A DNA stretch of 64,000 nt from Tsukamurella sp. 1534 (lineage in GTDB: Bacteria; Actinomycetota; Actinomycetes; Mycobacteriales; Mycobacteriaceae), in the NCBI RefSeq assembly GCF_000312385.1, contig NZ_HE997628.1, positions 440,288 through 504,287 of the forward strand, read 5' to 3'. This document shows positions 1-9,301 of the stretch, one piece after another. Numbering within the stretch: position 1 is the stretch's first letter; each line of letters begins with the position of its first letter. The notes under the pieces were generated by a model, which was not told the origin of the DNA, made no database searches, and was given only the letters and a program-made list of their open reading frames with translations. A program made the translations under genes and the position numbers.

Positions 1-120
1 GCCGGCCCCGGCCGGCACCGCGGCGCGCGCCGCAGTCCGGCGGACCGCGCGGCCAGTCCGGCCCGCACCGCCAGGGCCGCAGTGCGCCGCAGCCGTGGCG
101 CAGATGAGACAGTGAGATGA
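1..120 (+). CDS. 3' end of an upstream gene, probably ftsW (partial)
   Basis: The first 120 bases hold no start of their own and read as an Arg/Ala/Pro-rich tail. One frame stays open from base 1 and stops with TGA at 118-120, overlapping an ATG at 117 (ATGA). Two other frames stop at 107 and 115, so the true frame cannot be fixed. In related genomes the gene directly upstream of murG is ftsW, the lipid II polymerase of the septum, which often ends in a basic low-complexity tail. The identity is inferred from gene order only. Confidence 0.35.
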   Translation, partial: AGPGRHRGARRSPADRAASPARTARAAVRRSRGADETVR

Positions 121-161
121 TCGACCGCGATGCGCACGCGGTCGAAGAACGGAGCAACACG

Positions 162-1247
162 GTGAACCCGGTCTCAGTGGTGGTGGCCGGCGGCGGTACG
201 GCGGGGCACATCGAGCCGGCACTCGCGGTGGCCGACGCGGTCCGGGCACAGGTACCCGACGCCCGCGTCACGGCCCTCGGTACGCCCAAGGGCCTGGAGG
301 GCCGCCTGGTGCCCGAACGCGGCTACCCGCTCGCGATGATCCCCCCGGTGCCGCTGCCGCGGAAGCCCGGCGGCGACCTCGCACGCCTGCCGTTCCGGCT
401 CGCCTCCGCCGTCCGCCGCACGCGGGCCGTGCTCAAGGACGCCGGGGCCGATGTCGTGGTCGGCTTCGGCGGCTACGTGGCGCTGCCGGCCTATCTCGCG
501 GCCCGCAGCCTGCGGATCCCCGTCGTGATCCACGAGGCGAACGCGAGCGCAGGCATCGCCAACAAGGTGGGCGCCAGGCTGGCCACCACGGTGTTCGCCG
601 CCGTGCCCGGCTCGGGTGTGCAGGCCGAGGTCGTCGGGATCCCCGTGCGCGGCAGCATCACCGGTCTCGACCGGGCGGCGCTGCGCGCCGAGGCGCGGGC
701 CCACTTCGGGCTGCCGGCCGACGGCCCCGTCGTGTTGGTGTTCGGCGGCAGCCAGGGCGCCGTCCGCCTCAACGACGGTGTCGTGGGCGCGGCCCGGGAG
801 TTCGCCGCGGCCGGCATCGGCGTGCTGCACGCCTACGGGCCCAAGAACGAGGTGACCGTCGACGTGCCCGGCTACGTCGCCGTGCCGTACCTGACCCGGA
901 TGGACCTGGCCTACGCGGCGGCCGATCTCGCGGTGTGCCGGTCCGGGGCGATGACGGTGGCCGAGGTCGCCGCCGTCGGGCTGCCCGCGGTGTACGTGCC
1001 GCTGCCGCACGGCAACGGCGAGCAGGCGCTCAACGCGCAGCCGGTGGTGGCGGCCGACGGCGGCCTGCTGGTGGACGATGCGGCGTTCACGCCGGAGTTC
1101 GTGCGCGAGACCGTGATCCCGCTGGCGGGGGACGCAGACCGGCTGCGCCGGATGGGCGCGGCCGCGGCCGGTACGGGGCACCGCGACGCGGCGGGTACCG
1201 TCGCGGCGGCGGCGCTGGCGTTGGCGGAGAAGGGACGGAACCGGTGA
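162..1247 (+). CDS. murG: MurG, UDP-GlcNAc:lipid I N-acetylglucosaminyltransferase
   Basis: MurG adds GlcNAc from UDP-GlcNAc to lipid I on the inner membrane face, giving lipid II. The N-terminal glycine loop GGGTAGH, the second loop [11 protein letters not shown], a GGSQGA motif and the donor-site stretch GNGEQALNA are all visible, so both halves of the GT-B fold are present. GTG 162 is chosen because GGAG lies 7 nt upstream (151-154) and the fold begins directly after it, giving 361 aa. An in-frame ATG at 117 would add 15 polar residues and could be coupled to the upstream gene by ATGA. The stop overlaps the start of murC (GTGA), so the two are translationally coupled. Confidence 0.95.
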   Translation: MNPVSVVVAGGGTAGHIEPALAVADAVRAQVPDARVTALGTPKGLEGRLVPERGYPLAMIPPVPLPRKPGGDLARLPFRLASAVRRTRAVLKDAGADVVVGFGGYVALPAYLAARSLRIPVVIHEANASAGIANKVGARLATTVFAAVPGSGVQAEVVGIPVRGSITGLDRAALRAEARAHFGLPADGPVVLVFGGSQGAVRLNDGVVGAAREFAAAGIGVLHAYGPKNEVTVDVPGYVAVPYLTRMDLAYAAADLAVCRSGAMTVAEVAAVGLPAVYVPLPHGNGEQALNAQPVVAADGGLLVDDAAFTPEFVRETVIPLAGDADRLRRMGAAAAGTGHRDAAGTVAAAALALAEKGRNR

Positions 1248-2719
1248 GCGAGCTTCCCGAGCGGCTCGAACGGGTGCACATGGTGGGCATCGGCGGTGCC
1301 GGCATGTCCGGCATCGCGCGGATCCTCCTGGCCCGCGGCGGCCAGGTGTCCGGATCCGACGCCAAGGAGTCGCGCGGCGTGATCGCGCTCCGGGCGCGCG
1401 GCGCGCAGGTCCAGGTGGGGCACAGCCCCGAGGCGCTCGACCTGCTGCCCGGCGGCCCGACGGTGGTGGTCACGACGCACGCCGCCATCCCCAAGGACAA
1501 TCCCGAGCTGGTCGAGGCGCAGCGCCGCGGCATCCCGGTGATCCTGCGCCCCGAGGTGCTCGCCGATCTCATGGACGGCTACCGCACCCTGCTGGTGAGC
1601 GGCACCCACGGCAAGACCTCGACCACGTCGATGGCGGTGGTGGGCCTGCAGCACTGCGGCGCGAACCCGTCGTTCGCGGTGGGCGGCGAGCTGAACGAGT
1701 CCGGCACCAACGCCTTCCACGGCACCGGCGACGTGTTCGTCGCCGAGGCCGACGAGTCCGACGGCTCGCTGCTGCAGTACACGCCCGACGTGGTGGTGGT
1801 CACCAACGTGGAGGCCGACCACCTCGACTTCTTCGGCTCGGAGGAGAAGTACGTCGCGGTCTTCGACGCGTTCGCCGAGCGGATCCGGCCCGGCGGCGCC
1901 CTCGTGGTGTGCCTCGACGATCCCGGGTCCGCGGCGCTGGCGCAGCGCACCCACGCGGCGCTGCGGGCGCGCGACGTGCGCGTGTTCGGCTACGGCGAGG
2001 GGACGCACCGGCACCTGGCGCCGGACGTGACGCTCATCGCGGAGATGCTCGAGTACCGGGCCCGCGCCGAGGGCGGCCTGCTCAAGGTGCGTTTCTCCGA
2101 CGAGAACCGCGAGATCACCGAGCGCTCGCTGCTGCTCTCGGTGCCCGGGAAACACATGGCGCTCAACGCGATCGCCGCGACGATCGCGGTCGTCGGGCTC
2201 GGGTACCCGACTCGCACGGTGATCGAGGGGATCGAGGCCTTCGGCGGCGTCTCCCGGCGGTTCCAGTACCGCGGCACCGAGGACGGCGTCCGGGTGTTCG
2301 ACGATTACGCGCACCACCCGACCGAGGTCCGGGCGGTGCTCACCGCGGCGTCCGAGATGGTGGCCAAGCAGGTCATCCCCGGCCGGGTGATCGTGGCGTT
2401 CCAGCCGCACCTGTACTCGCGCACCGAGCAGTTCGCGGCGGAGTTCGCGGAGGCGCTGAGCCTCGCGGACCAGGTCGTGGTGTTGGACGTGTACGGCGCC
2501 CGCGAGGCGCCGCTGCCCGGCGTCACTGGGGAGCGGATCGCGGAGAAGGTGACGGCCCCGGTGCGGTACGTGCCCCGGCAGGCCGATCTGGCCGGCGTCG
2601 TGACCGAGCTGTCCCGCCCCGGCGACGTGGTGATCACCATGGGCGCGGGCGATGTGACCATGCAGGGATCGGCGATCCTGTCGGCGCTCGCGCAGCGCGG
2701 CAGCAGGGCGGGCGCGTGA
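1244..2719 (+). CDS. murC: MurC, UDP-N-acetylmuramate--L-alanine ligase
   Basis: MurC is the ATP-dependent cytoplasmic ligase that attaches L-Ala to UDP-MurNAc, the first amino acid of the peptidoglycan stem. Visible are the N-terminal dinucleotide-type loop GIGGAGMSG (about residues 15-23), the Mur ligase P-loop [10 protein letters not shown] starting near residue 120, and the [10 protein letters not shown] motif of the C-terminal domain. The length of 491 aa is normal. GTG 1244 overlaps the murG stop. The same open frame runs further upstream inside murG, but that part is shadow. The stop overlaps the ftsQ start, so murG-murC-ftsQ form one coupled unit. Confidence 0.96.
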   Translation: MSELPERLERVHMVGIGGAGMSGIARILLARGGQVSGSDAKESRGVIALRARGAQVQVGHSPEALDLLPGGPTVVVTTHAAIPKDNPELVEAQRRGIPVILRPEVLADLMDGYRTLLVSGTHGKTSTTSMAVVGLQHCGANPSFAVGGELNESGTNAFHGTGDVFVAEADESDGSLLQYTPDVVVVTNVEADHLDFFGSEEKYVAVFDAFAERIRPGGALVVCLDDPGSAALAQRTHAALRARDVRVFGYGEGTHRHLAPDVTLIAEMLEYRARAEGGLLKVRFSDENREITERSLLLSVPGKHMALNAIAATIAVVGLGYPTRTVIEGIEAFGGVSRRFQYRGTEDGVRVFDDYAHHPTEVRAVLTAASEMVAKQVIPGRVIVAFQPHLYSRTEQFAAEFAEALSLADQVVVLDVYGAREAPLPGVTGERIAEKVTAPVRYVPRQADLAGVVTELSRPGDVVITMGAGDVTMQGSAILSALAQRGSRAGA

Positions 2720-3417
2720 CTTCGACGGCGACGCGCAGGCGGGTGCCGGGGTTGCGGCGGCTGCTGCTCATCGTGCTGGCGGTGTCGGTCGTGGTGGCGC
2801 TGGGCGCGGTGGCGTACTTCTCGCCGCTGCTCGCGGCGCGCGACGTGTCCGTCTCGGGCGCGGCGAACGCGCCGGCGGACAAGGTCACCGAGGTGGTGGA
2901 GCCGCTCAAGGGCCGGCCCCTGCTGCAGATCACTCCCGGGGAGCGCGGTCGGTACGCGTCGGCGGTCACGGCGGTGAGCCCGTGGATCGACAGCGCGACC
3001 GTCACCGTCAAGTATCCGTCGACACTCGTCGTGTCCGTCACCGAGCGCGAGGCGGTGGCGTTCGCGGACCGCGACGGGGTCACGCTGATCGACGCGAAGG
3101 GCGTCCCCTTCATCAAGGTGAAGGAGCCTCCGATCCTCACCCCGAAGCTCACCACCGACGATCCGACGGCCGACGATCCGAACACCCGGGCGGCGATCGC
3201 GGTGCTGAAGTCGCTGCCGCAGGACGTCCGCGGACAGGTCGTGGAGATCGGTGCGGATTCACCCGCGAACGTGCGATTCGTGTTGCGGGACAAGCGAGTC
3301 GTGTACTGGGGCGACGATTCGAAGGCCGAGGCGAAGGCCGCCGCGCTGCGGATGGTGATGACCCGGCCGGGCCGGGAGTTCACCGTGATCAACCCGGACA
3401 TCCCCACCACCCGGTGA
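2716..3417 (+). CDS. ftsQ: FtsQ, divisome membrane protein with POTRA domain
   Basis: FtsQ is a bitopic divisome protein that links early and late division proteins. The 233-aa product has a short basic cytoplasmic head, one transmembrane helix at about residues 11-33, then a POTRA domain that begins at DVSVSGAAN and continues into the FtsQ/DivIB beta domain with the typical ITEREAVAF-like segment (VTEREAVAF). GTG 2716 overlaps the murC stop (GTGA). The gene ends the coupled mur block, and a terminator-like hairpin follows at 3511-3536. Confidence 0.93.
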   Translation: MTSTATRRRVPGLRRLLLIVLAVSVVVALGAVAYFSPLLAARDVSVSGAANAPADKVTEVVEPLKGRPLLQITPGERGRYASAVTAVSPWIDSATVTVKYPSTLVVSVTEREAVAFADRDGVTLIDAKGVPFIKVKEPPILTPKLTTDDPTADDPNTRAAIAVLKSLPQDVRGQVVEIGADSPANVRFVLRDKRVVYWGDDSKAEAKAAALRMVMTRPGREFTVINPDIPTTR

Positions 3418-3510
3418 CGCGCGGCCGGCGGCGTGCGCGCCGTCGCGGCGGTGCCCGTGCGGGGGTCTGCACGGACGCCGGGACGCGGCGCGCGAGCGTG
3501 CTGTGACGGG

Positions 3511-3536
3511 CGCGACGGTGCGATCGCGAGCTTTTT
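3511..3536 (+). terminator. Candidate intrinsic terminator between ftsQ and ftsZ
   Basis: A 5-bp perfect stem (CGCGA at 3511-3515, TCGCG at 3524-3528) with an 8-nt loop is followed three bases later by five T residues (3532-3536). T-runs are rare in this G+C-rich sequence. It would separate the mur-ftsQ unit from ftsZ transcription. The stem is short, so termination may be partial. Confidence 0.4.
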
Positions 3537-3600
3537 CCCCGACACGCCCACGCGGTTGCGCGGCGCGGACCGCACGGCCCTCTACCTTGGTTTCCAGACC

Positions 3601-3660
3601 CACTACTTGACATAACTTTAAGCCTGTTGTTGAGGTTGAGGGTTTTCCGCAAGTAGTAAC
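3601..3660 (+). promoter_or_regulatory. AT-rich element upstream of ftsZ, candidate promoter region
   Basis: This stretch is much richer in A+T than its surroundings. It contains a perfect TTGACA (3607-3612) and an overlapping TAACTT (3613-3618) of the TANNNT class, followed by a short GTTGAGGTTGAGG repeat. TTGACA has no good -10 at the usual distance, so which hexamers are used is unclear. ftsZ of relatives is transcribed from several promoters in this gap. Promoter activity here is inferred from position and base composition. Confidence 0.4.
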
Positions 3661-3685
3661 CGAGAGCATCCCAGGAAGGCGAAAC

Positions 3686-4843
3686 ATGACCGCCGCGCAT
3701 AACTACCTCGCCGTAATCAAGGTCGTCGGCATCGGCGGTGGCGGCGTGAACGCCGTGAACCGGATGATCGAGCAGGGCCTCAAGGGCGTCGAATTCATCG
3801 CGATCAACACCGACGCCCAGGCGCTCATCATGAGCGACGCCGACGTCAAGCTCGACGTGGGCCGCGACTCCACCCGGGGCCTCGGCGCCGGCGCCGATCC
3901 CGAGGTGGGCCGCAAGGCCGCCGAGGACGCGAAGGACGAGATCGAGGAGCTCCTCAAGGGAGCCGACATGGTCTTCGTCACCGCGGGCGAGGGCGGCGGC
4001 ACCGGTACCGGCGGCGCGCCCGTCGTCGCGAGCATCGCCCGCAAGCTGGGCGCGCTCACCGTCGGTGTGGTGACCCGGCCGTTCACGTTCGAGGGCGCCC
4101 GCCGCGGCAAGCAGGCCGAGCAGGGCATCACGTCGCTCCGCGAGTCCTGCGACACGCTGATCGTGATCCCGAACGACCGGCTGCTGCAGCTGGGCGATGT
4201 GAGCGTCTCCGCGCTCGACGCCTTCAAGAGCGCCGACGAGGTGCTCCTCAACGGTGTCCAGGGCATCACGGACCTCATCACCACCCCGGGCCTGATCAAC
4301 GTCGACTTCGCCGACGTCAAGAGCGTCATGTCCGGTGCGGGCAGCGCCCTCATGGGCATCGGCAGCTCGCGCGGCGAGGGGCGCGCGCTCAAGGCCGCCG
4401 AGGCGGCGGTGAACTCGCCGCTGCTGGAGACCTCCATGGAGGGGGCGCACGGCGTGCTGATGTCGATCGCCGGCGGCAGCGACCTCGGCCTGTTCGAGAT
4501 CAACGAGGCCGCCTCGCTGGTGCAGGGCGCCTCGCACGAGGACGCGAACATCATCTTCGGCACCGTGATCGACGACAACCTCGGCGACGAGGTCCGGATC
4601 ACCGTGATCGCCGCGGGCTTCGACGGTGGTTCGCCCGCGCGTCGCCCCGTCGCTGCACGGACCATCGGGCAGCACGCGCAGGAGCCGGAGCAGCCGGCCG
4701 AGCCCGCGCAGCGCAGCAACGTGTTCGCGCAGCCGCCGCGCACCGACGATCCGTTCCCGGCCCGCCCGTCGGTCCGCGAGCAGCCGCGTGGCGACGACGA
4801 TTTCGACCTCGACGTCCCGTCGTTCCTGCAGAACCGTCGCTGA
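3686..4843 (+). CDS. ftsZ: FtsZ, cell division tubulin-like GTPase
   Basis: FtsZ polymerises into the Z ring and recruits the divisome. The tubulin signature GGGTGTG is at about residues 103-109, with the N-terminal [13 protein letters not shown] nucleotide loop before it. A disordered linker of about 60 residues leads to the conserved acidic tail [10 protein letters not shown], the docking site for SepF and other partners. The length of 385 aa is typical. AGGAAGG lies about 7 nt upstream of the ATG. The 268-nt gap before it holds a terminator-like hairpin and an AT-rich promoter region, so ftsZ is probably transcribed separately from ftsQ. Confidence 0.98.
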   Translation: MTAAHNYLAVIKVVGIGGGGVNAVNRMIEQGLKGVEFIAINTDAQALIMSDADVKLDVGRDSTRGLGAGADPEVGRKAAEDAKDEIEELLKGADMVFVTAGEGGGTGTGGAPVVASIARKLGALTVGVVTRPFTFEGARRGKQAEQGITSLRESCDTLIVIPNDRLLQLGDVSVSALDAFKSADEVLLNGVQGITDLITTPGLINVDFADVKSVMSGAGSALMGIGSSRGEGRALKAAEAAVNSPLLETSMEGAHGVLMSIAGGSDLGLFEINEAASLVQGASHEDANIIFGTVIDDNLGDEVRITVIAAGFDGGSPARRPVAARTIGQHAQEPEQPAEPAQRSNVFAQPPRTDDPFPARPSVREQPRGDDDFDLDVPSFLQNRR

Positions 4844-4866
4844 CGTCCGCGGCCGGCGCGCGCCGG

Positions 4867-4879
4867 TAGGCTCGACGGT
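4867..4879 (+). promoter_or_regulatory. -10 element placing a leaderless start for pgeF
   Basis: TAGGCT (4867-4872) fits the actinobacterial -10 consensus TANNNT and lies exactly 7 nt before the ATG at 4880. Transcription would begin at or next to the start codon. No Shine-Dalgarno sequence is present. Leaderless mRNAs are common in this order. Confidence 0.5.
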
Positions 4880-5626
4880 ATGAGCGCAACCGCGAACGCG
4901 GCGCGCGTCCGGCGGGTCACCACGACCCGGGCCGGCGGCGCGTCGAAGGCCCCCTACGACACCTTCAACCTGGGCGACCACGTCGGCGACGATCCCGCCG
5001 CCGTCGCGGCCAACCGGTTGCGCCTGGAGCGCGAGATCGGCGTGGCCCCAGGACATGTGGTGTGGATGGAGCAGATCCACAGCCGGAACGTCACCGTGGT
5101 CGACGGTCCGCGGGCCGAGCCCGTGGAGGCGACCGACGCGCTGGTGACGAACGTCCCGGGGCTCGCGCTCGCCGTGCTCACCGCGGACTGCGTGCCGATC
5201 CTGCTCTCCGACGACGAGGCGGGCGTCCTCGCCGCGGTGCACGCCGGCCGCGTGGGCGCCCGGATCGGCATCGTGCCGAAGACGATCGAGGCGATGATCG
5301 GCCTGGGCGCGAAGCCGGAGCGGATCGGCGCCTTCCTCGGCCCCGCCGCGAGCGGCGCCAAGTACGAGGTGCCGGCCGCCATGGCGGCCGACGTCGAGGA
5401 GCACCTGCCGGGCAGCCGGTGCCGCACCGAGAAGGGCACCGACGGTGTGGACCTGCGCGCCGGGATCCGGCGTCAGCTCCAGGATCTCGGCGTCGCCGCG
5501 GTCGCGGAGGACCCGCGGTGCACCATCAGCGATCCCACCCTGTTCTCGCACCGCCGGGGCGCGCCCACCGGGCGGCTGGCGTCGGTGATCTGGATCGACG
5601 AGGGCGAGGAGCCGAGCGCGTCATGA
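4880..5626 (+). CDS. pgeF: PgeF/YfiH family protein (peptidoglycan editing factor, laccase-domain)
   Basis: This 248-aa protein belongs to the YfiH/PgeF (DUF152, LACC1-like) family, whose members act on nucleosides or correct misincorporated residues in peptidoglycan precursors. The three metal-site residues are visible as H67 (QIHS), C104 (TADCVP) and H121 (AVHAG). The GPAASGAKYEV segment lacks the cysteine often found in the GPxACG motif of other phyla. It sits between ftsZ and yggS as in other actinobacteria. Its stop overlaps the yggS start (ATGA). A TANNNT box 7 nt upstream suggests a leaderless transcript. Confidence 0.88.
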   Translation: MSATANAARVRRVTTTRAGGASKAPYDTFNLGDHVGDDPAAVAANRLRLEREIGVAPGHVVWMEQIHSRNVTVVDGPRAEPVEATDALVTNVPGLALAVLTADCVPILLSDDEAGVLAAVHAGRVGARIGIVPKTIEAMIGLGAKPERIGAFLGPAASGAKYEVPAAMAADVEEHLPGSRCRTEKGTDGVDLRAGIRRQLQDLGVAAVAEDPRCTISDPTLFSHRRGAPTGRLASVIWIDEGEEPSAS

Positions 5627-6333
5627 CCCGCAGCGACGAGCTGGCGGCGGGCCTCGCATCCACCCGCGCGAAGCTCGCCGCCGCGTGCGAGGCCGCGGGC
5701 CGCGACCCCGGCGAGGTCTCCCTGCTGCCCGTGACCAAGTTCTTCCCCGCCTCCGACGTGGCGCTGTTGCAGGCGTTGGGCTGCACCGAGTTCGGCGAGA
5801 ACCGCGAACAGGAGGCGGCCGCCAAGGCGGCGGAACTGGCGGACGCCCGCTTCCACATGCTGGGGCACATCCAGCGCAACAAGGCGAAGTCCGTGGCCCG
5901 CTGGGCGGCGATGGTGCACTCGGTCGACAGCCCGCGCCTGGCCGACGCCCTGGAGCGCGGCGCGGCGGCCGCCCTCGACGGGGGACTGCGCGACGGTCCG
6001 CTGCCGGTCCTGGTGCAGATCAGCCTCGACGGCGATCCGGCGCGCGGGGGAGTGCCGCGCGCCGACCTCGACGAGCTGTGCGAAACCGTCGCGGAGGCAC
6101 CGTCGCTCGCGCTGCGCGGCGTGATGGGGGTGCCCCCGCTGGAGGCCGATCCCGAGGCGGCGTTCGCCGAGCTCGCGGAGATCCGCGCGGGGGTGCTGGA
6201 GAGGCATCCGGGGGCGGGTGTCTTTTCTGCCGGAATGTCCGGCGACCTGGAGGTCGCGGTGAAATTCGGATCCACGTGCGTGCGTGTCGGAACCGGGATT
6301 CTGGGGCGGCGCCCACTAACCTCACTTCCATAA
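5623..6333 (+). CDS. YggS/PLPBP family pyridoxal-phosphate homeostasis protein
   Basis: This 236-aa alanine-racemase-fold barrel binds pyridoxal 5'-phosphate and helps balance free PLP. It has no known catalytic turnover. The PLP lysine is K39 in LLPVTKFFP, and the phosphate-binding C-terminal segments FSAGMSGD and VRVGTGILG are intact. ATG 5623 overlaps the pgeF stop. It is a standard member of the actinobacterial division cluster, lying between pgeF and sepF. Confidence 0.93.
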   Translation: MTRSDELAAGLASTRAKLAAACEAAGRDPGEVSLLPVTKFFPASDVALLQALGCTEFGENREQEAAAKAAELADARFHMLGHIQRNKAKSVARWAAMVHSVDSPRLADALERGAAAALDGGLRDGPLPVLVQISLDGDPARGGVPRADLDELCETVAEAPSLALRGVMGVPPLEADPEAAFAELAEIRAGVLERHPGAGVFSAGMSGDLEVAVKFGSTCVRVGTGILGRRPLTSLP

Positions 6334-6385
6334 CGACAGTCACAACCGTCACACCAGCCCATGCAGGCGCCAAGGAAGGGCAACG

Positions 6386-7057
6386 ATGAGCACTCTGCAC
6401 AAGGTCAAGGCGTACTTCGGCATGGTTCCGCTGGACGCGTACGACGATCGCTACATCGACGAGCAGACTCCGGAGCCCCGTGGCCGCCGCAGCCTGGACG
6501 ACGAATTCGACGACTACCGCGCCGATTACCGCGGCGAGCGCGGCTACGCGTACGACGGGCGCCTCGCAGACGAGTACGACTACGAGCCCGGTTTCGCGGA
6601 CGCCGGCTACGGCCGCCCGTCGTACGACGACGGTTACGGCTACCGCGAGCCGGCCCGCGCCGAGGCCGCCCGGCTGCCCCGCCTCGAGCCGCTGCGCGAC
6701 GCCCCCCGCGGCGCCGCCCCGTCCACCCGCGGTGCGCTCGCGATGGACACCCGTGCCGACGTGCTGAGCCAGGAGAACCCGATGTCGCGCATCACCACCC
6801 TGCGTCCCACCTCGTACGAGGAGGCACGCACGATCGGTGAGCGGTTCCGCGAGGGCATCCCGGTGATCATGGACCTGACCGCGATGGACAACGCCGACGC
6901 CAAGCGTCTCGTCGACTTCGCGGCGGGCCTGACCTTCGCGCTGCACGGTTCGTTCGACCGGATCACCACCAAGGTGTTCATGCTGGCGACCGCCGACGTG
7001 GACGTCACGGCCGAGGACCGGGCGCGGATCGCGGAGACCGGTTTCTACAACCGCTAG
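6386..7057 (+). CDS. sepF: SepF, FtsZ membrane anchor
   Basis: SepF tethers FtsZ to the membrane and is essential in actinobacteria that lack FtsA. The 223-aa protein has an N-terminal amphipathic helix ([13 protein letters not shown]), a long Asp/Tyr/Gly-rich disordered linker at about residues 15-110, and the compact C-terminal SepF domain at about 130-218 containing [25 protein letters not shown] lies just upstream of the ATG. The 52-nt gap after yggS carries TAACCT at 6317-6322, a possible -10 with no clear -35. The linker is unusually rich in Tyr and Asp. Confidence 0.95.
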   Translation: MSTLHKVKAYFGMVPLDAYDDRYIDEQTPEPRGRRSLDDEFDDYRADYRGERGYAYDGRLADEYDYEPGFADAGYGRPSYDDGYGYREPARAEAARLPRLEPLRDAPRGAAPSTRGALAMDTRADVLSQENPMSRITTLRPTSYEEARTIGERFREGIPVIMDLTAMDNADAKRLVDFAAGLTFALHGSFDRITTKVFMLATADVDVTAEDRARIAETGFYNR

Positions 7058-7079
7058 CGGATTCGGGCAGACTGGTTCC

Positions 7080-7370
7080 GTGCAACTGATCTGGCAGACC
7101 GTCTACATACTCCTCTCGATCTTCTGGTTCCTGCTCCTGGTGCGGATCGTCATCGAGATGGTGAAGTCCTTCGCCCGGGAGTGGTTCCCGAAGGGGATCG
7201 TCGCGATCCTGCTCGAGGCGGTGTTCACCGTCACGGATCCGCCCATCAAGTTGCTCCGGCGACTGATTCCGCCGGTGACGCTCGGCCCTGTCCGATTGGA
7301 CCTTGCAGTACTGGTGTTGTTCCTGATCATCATCGTCGCGCAGCAGATCGTCGTCCGGCTCGCGATGTAG
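7080..7370 (+). CDS. YggT family two-helix membrane protein
   Basis: A 96-aa integral membrane protein with two hydrophobic helices, at about residues 5-24 and 70-92. They flank a cytoplasmic loop with the family signature FTVTDPPIKLLRRLIPP. YggT proteins lie beside sepF and divIVA across Gram-positive bacteria and are presumed to act in envelope growth, but their activity is unknown. GTG 7080 is the only reasonable start. A CAGACT hexamer 6 nt upstream could be a leaderless -10. Confidence 0.9.
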   Translation: MQLIWQTVYILLSIFWFLLLVRIVIEMVKSFAREWFPKGIVAILLEAVFTVTDPPIKLLRRLIPPVTLGPVRLDLAVLVLFLIIIVAQQIVVRLAM

Positions 7371-7407
7371 GCGGAACGCCGTGAACGTCGATATTGAAAC
7401 GGTCAAA

Positions 7408-7432
7408 TCATCCCGTGATTCTCGGGGGATGA
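7408..7432 (+). terminator. Hairpin between yggT and wag31
   Basis: TCATCCCG (7408-7415) pairs with CGGGGGATGA (7423-7432) around a 7-nt TGATTCT loop, with a two-base bulge. No T-run follows, so it may be a weak terminator, an mRNA-end stabiliser or a regulatory stem in front of wag31. The surrounding 160 nt hold no gene. Confidence 0.35.
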
Positions 7433-7531
7433 GGAACAAACGGGTCTGGTGTGACAGGATGTGCACCAGTTACAGTGTTGGCCCGAGTGACTTGGGATCT
7501 GTCGAGCAGCCGAAGTGAGGGGAAACGACCT

Positions 7532-8371
7532 ATGAAGCTGACACCCGCCGACGTGCGCAACGTGGCGTTCAGTAAGCCGCCTATCGGAAAGCGCGGCTAC
7601 AACGAGGACGAGGTGGATCAGTTCCTCGATCTGGTCGAGACCGAGCTCGCTCGGCTCATCGACGAGAACAACGATCTGCAGCAGCGCAACGCCGAGTTGG
7701 AGCGCGAGCTGGGCGACGCCCGCTCGGGTGCGGGCTCGGACTCGGGCTCGCAGCAGCCGTCCGCCGGTAACACGGTCGCGTTCGCGTCGCCGACGCCGAA
7801 CGCGCCCGCGGTGTCCGAGCAGCCCGCCGCGGCAACGGCCGCCGCCACGACCGAGGAGGCCAACATGCGCGCCGCCCGTGTCCTGGCGCTCGCGCAGGAC
7901 ACGGCCGACCGGCTCACCAACAACTCGCGCTCCGAGGCCGAGAAGCTGGTCTCGGACGCCCGCGCCAAGTCGGAGGCCATGGTCACCGAGGCGCGCCAGC
8001 AGTCCGAGTCGATGCTCGCCGACGCCCGCCAGCGCTCCGACGCGCTGCTGGCCGACGCGCAGACCCGCTCGGAGAACCAGCTGCGCCAGTCGCAGGAGCG
8101 TTCGGACGCCATGCAGGCCGACGCCGAGCAGAAGCACACCGAGATCATGACCACCATCAACCAGCAGCGCACGGTGCTGGAGGGGCGGATCGAGCAGCTC
8201 AAGACGTACGAGCGCGAGTACCGCACCCGCCTGAAGACCTACCTCGAGGGACAGCTCGAGGAGCTGCAGTCGCTGCGCAGCGCCGCCCCGGTCGATCACG
8301 GCCAGGGACGCGGTGGCGATTTCAACGACCCCGGCAATGCGACCGGCGGCGGCAACCAGCAGTACAAGTAG
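7532..8371 (+). CDS. wag31: Wag31/DivIVA, polar growth scaffold
   Basis: Wag31 (DivIVA, Ag84) assembles at the poles and directs polar wall synthesis in Mycobacteriales. The N-terminal DivIVA lipid-binding domain ([13 protein letters not shown], then [13 protein letters not shown]) covers residues 1-60. A low-complexity Ser/Pro/Ala linker at about 62-110 leads to a long coiled coil at about 110-255, where [17 protein letters not shown]-like units repeat. ATG 7532 matches the conserved MKLTP start and has GAGGGGAA about 7 nt upstream. The same open frame extends further upstream but carries no family sequence. The length is 279 aa. Confidence 0.96.
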   Translation: MKLTPADVRNVAFSKPPIGKRGYNEDEVDQFLDLVETELARLIDENNDLQQRNAELERELGDARSGAGSDSGSQQPSAGNTVAFASPTPNAPAVSEQPAAATAAATTEEANMRAARVLALAQDTADRLTNNSRSEAEKLVSDARAKSEAMVTEARQQSESMLADARQRSDALLADAQTRSENQLRQSQERSDAMQADAEQKHTEIMTTINQQRTVLEGRIEQLKTYEREYRTRLKTYLEGQLEELQSLRSAAPVDHGQGRGGDFNDPGNATGGGNQQYK

Positions 8372-8403
8372 GCCGCCGGGTCACCGGTAGAGGCGGATAA
8401 CAG

Positions 8404-9084
8404 ATGTTGCTGTTGGCCGCACTGGGGGCGACGGTCATCGGGTTCGTCCTGCTGATCGTCGCCCTGATGACGGCGAACCTCTGGCTCGCCATCGCCTGTG
8501 TCGTGGTGTCGGTGATCGGCGTCGCCCTGCTGCTCGGCGACGTGCTCACCTACCGCCGCGGGGATCGCGATTCCAAGCTCGCCGGCCGCGAGGCCAAGCG
8601 CGCGGCGGAGAAGCCCTGGACGCCCGGCGGAGCCACGGCGGACGGCGGGGAGGCCCCCGAGGACCGGCCCGCCGGGAAAACGGCGGACGAGCCCGATGAG
8701 GGCGGCGGGAAGCCGTCGGGGAACGCCTCCGCCGGACTCGCGGGACTCACGGGCGGAGCCGCCCTCGCGGGCGGCGCTGCCGCGGCGGGGAGCCGGCGCG
8801 GCGACGAGGGCGACGCGGACGCCGCGCGGGAGGCCGGCACCGTCGGTCACGAGGAGTTCGGCCACCACGGCGACGCGGACCGGGACCCCGGGCAGGCGCC
8901 CGGACAGGACTGGTCGCACGAGTCGGCCGCCGACACCGATCAGCCCGCGGGCGACGACCGCTCGACCGGACTCATCTTCCCGGGCCGCTACGACCCGGAC
9001 ATGACGGATCAGATCCCGCAGATCGAGATCGAGCGGGCGTGGGGCTCCGAGTGGGAGCCTCCGGAAGATCCGGATAAGAAATAG
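8404..9084 (+). CDS. Hypothetical two-helix membrane protein with charged cytoplasmic tail
   Basis: I do not recognise a named family. The 226-aa product starts with two adjacent hydrophobic helices (about residues 2-22 and 24-46). A long hydrophilic, Gly/Asp/Glu-rich region follows, then a more conserved-looking C-terminal end around GLIFPGRYDPDMTDQIPQ. It lies 33 nt after wag31 in the same direction and is probably co-transcribed, so a cell-envelope role is plausible but unproven. GAGG lies about 12 nt upstream of the ATG. Confidence 0.75.
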   Translation: MLLLAALGATVIGFVLLIVALMTANLWLAIACVVVSVIGVALLLGDVLTYRRGDRDSKLAGREAKRAAEKPWTPGGATADGGEAPEDRPAGKTADEPDEGGGKPSGNASAGLAGLTGGAALAGGAAAAGSRRGDEGDADAAREAGTVGHEEFGHHGDADRDPGQAPGQDWSHESAADTDQPAGDDRSTGLIFPGRYDPDMTDQIPQIEIERAWGSEWEPPEDPDKK

Positions 9085-9094
9085 CGTTATCCTT

Positions 9095-9300
9095 ATGCGA
9101 GCGATGATCCGGCCATCACCGGGGAGCATCCGGAAGAACGGGCGTCAGCCTCACTAGAACCGGACGGGCGGGCCCGTCACAGCCCTGTCAAGAGGCGCGG
9201 TTCCGCACGGAACCGCGCAAGCGGGGTGGTACCGCGGTGACCGGCCGACGGCCGGGCGTCGTCCCCGTGCTGGTAGTACACGGCACGAGGAGACTGCAGA
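9095..9300 (+). promoter_or_regulatory. Ile T-box riboswitch in the ileS leader
   Basis: The 217-nt leader carries the diagnostic T-box core GGGTGGTACCGCGG at 9224-9237, whose TGGT (9227-9230) reads the tRNA acceptor end. A short Stem I (GATGATCCGG pairing with the region ending GGGGAGCATC, 9103-9130) presents ATC at 9115-9117, an isoleucine specifier, in its apical loop. A perfect 10-bp Stem III (GCGCGGTTCC 9195-9204, GGAACCGCGC 9209-9218, loop GCAC) directly precedes the T-box core. The ribosome-binding GAGGAG (9287-9292) can be masked by CCCCGTGC upstream. This matches the actinobacterial ultrashort-Stem-I class, which controls translation. Uncharged tRNA-Ile would open the site. Confidence 0.92.
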
Positions 9301-9301
9301 C

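Noticed and set aside
4848-4866. GC palindrome after ftsZ (GCCGGCGCGCGCCGG) as terminator
   Set aside because: It is a pure G/C alternating run with no loop and no T-run, and it directly abuts the pgeF promoter. Such runs are frequent by chance here.
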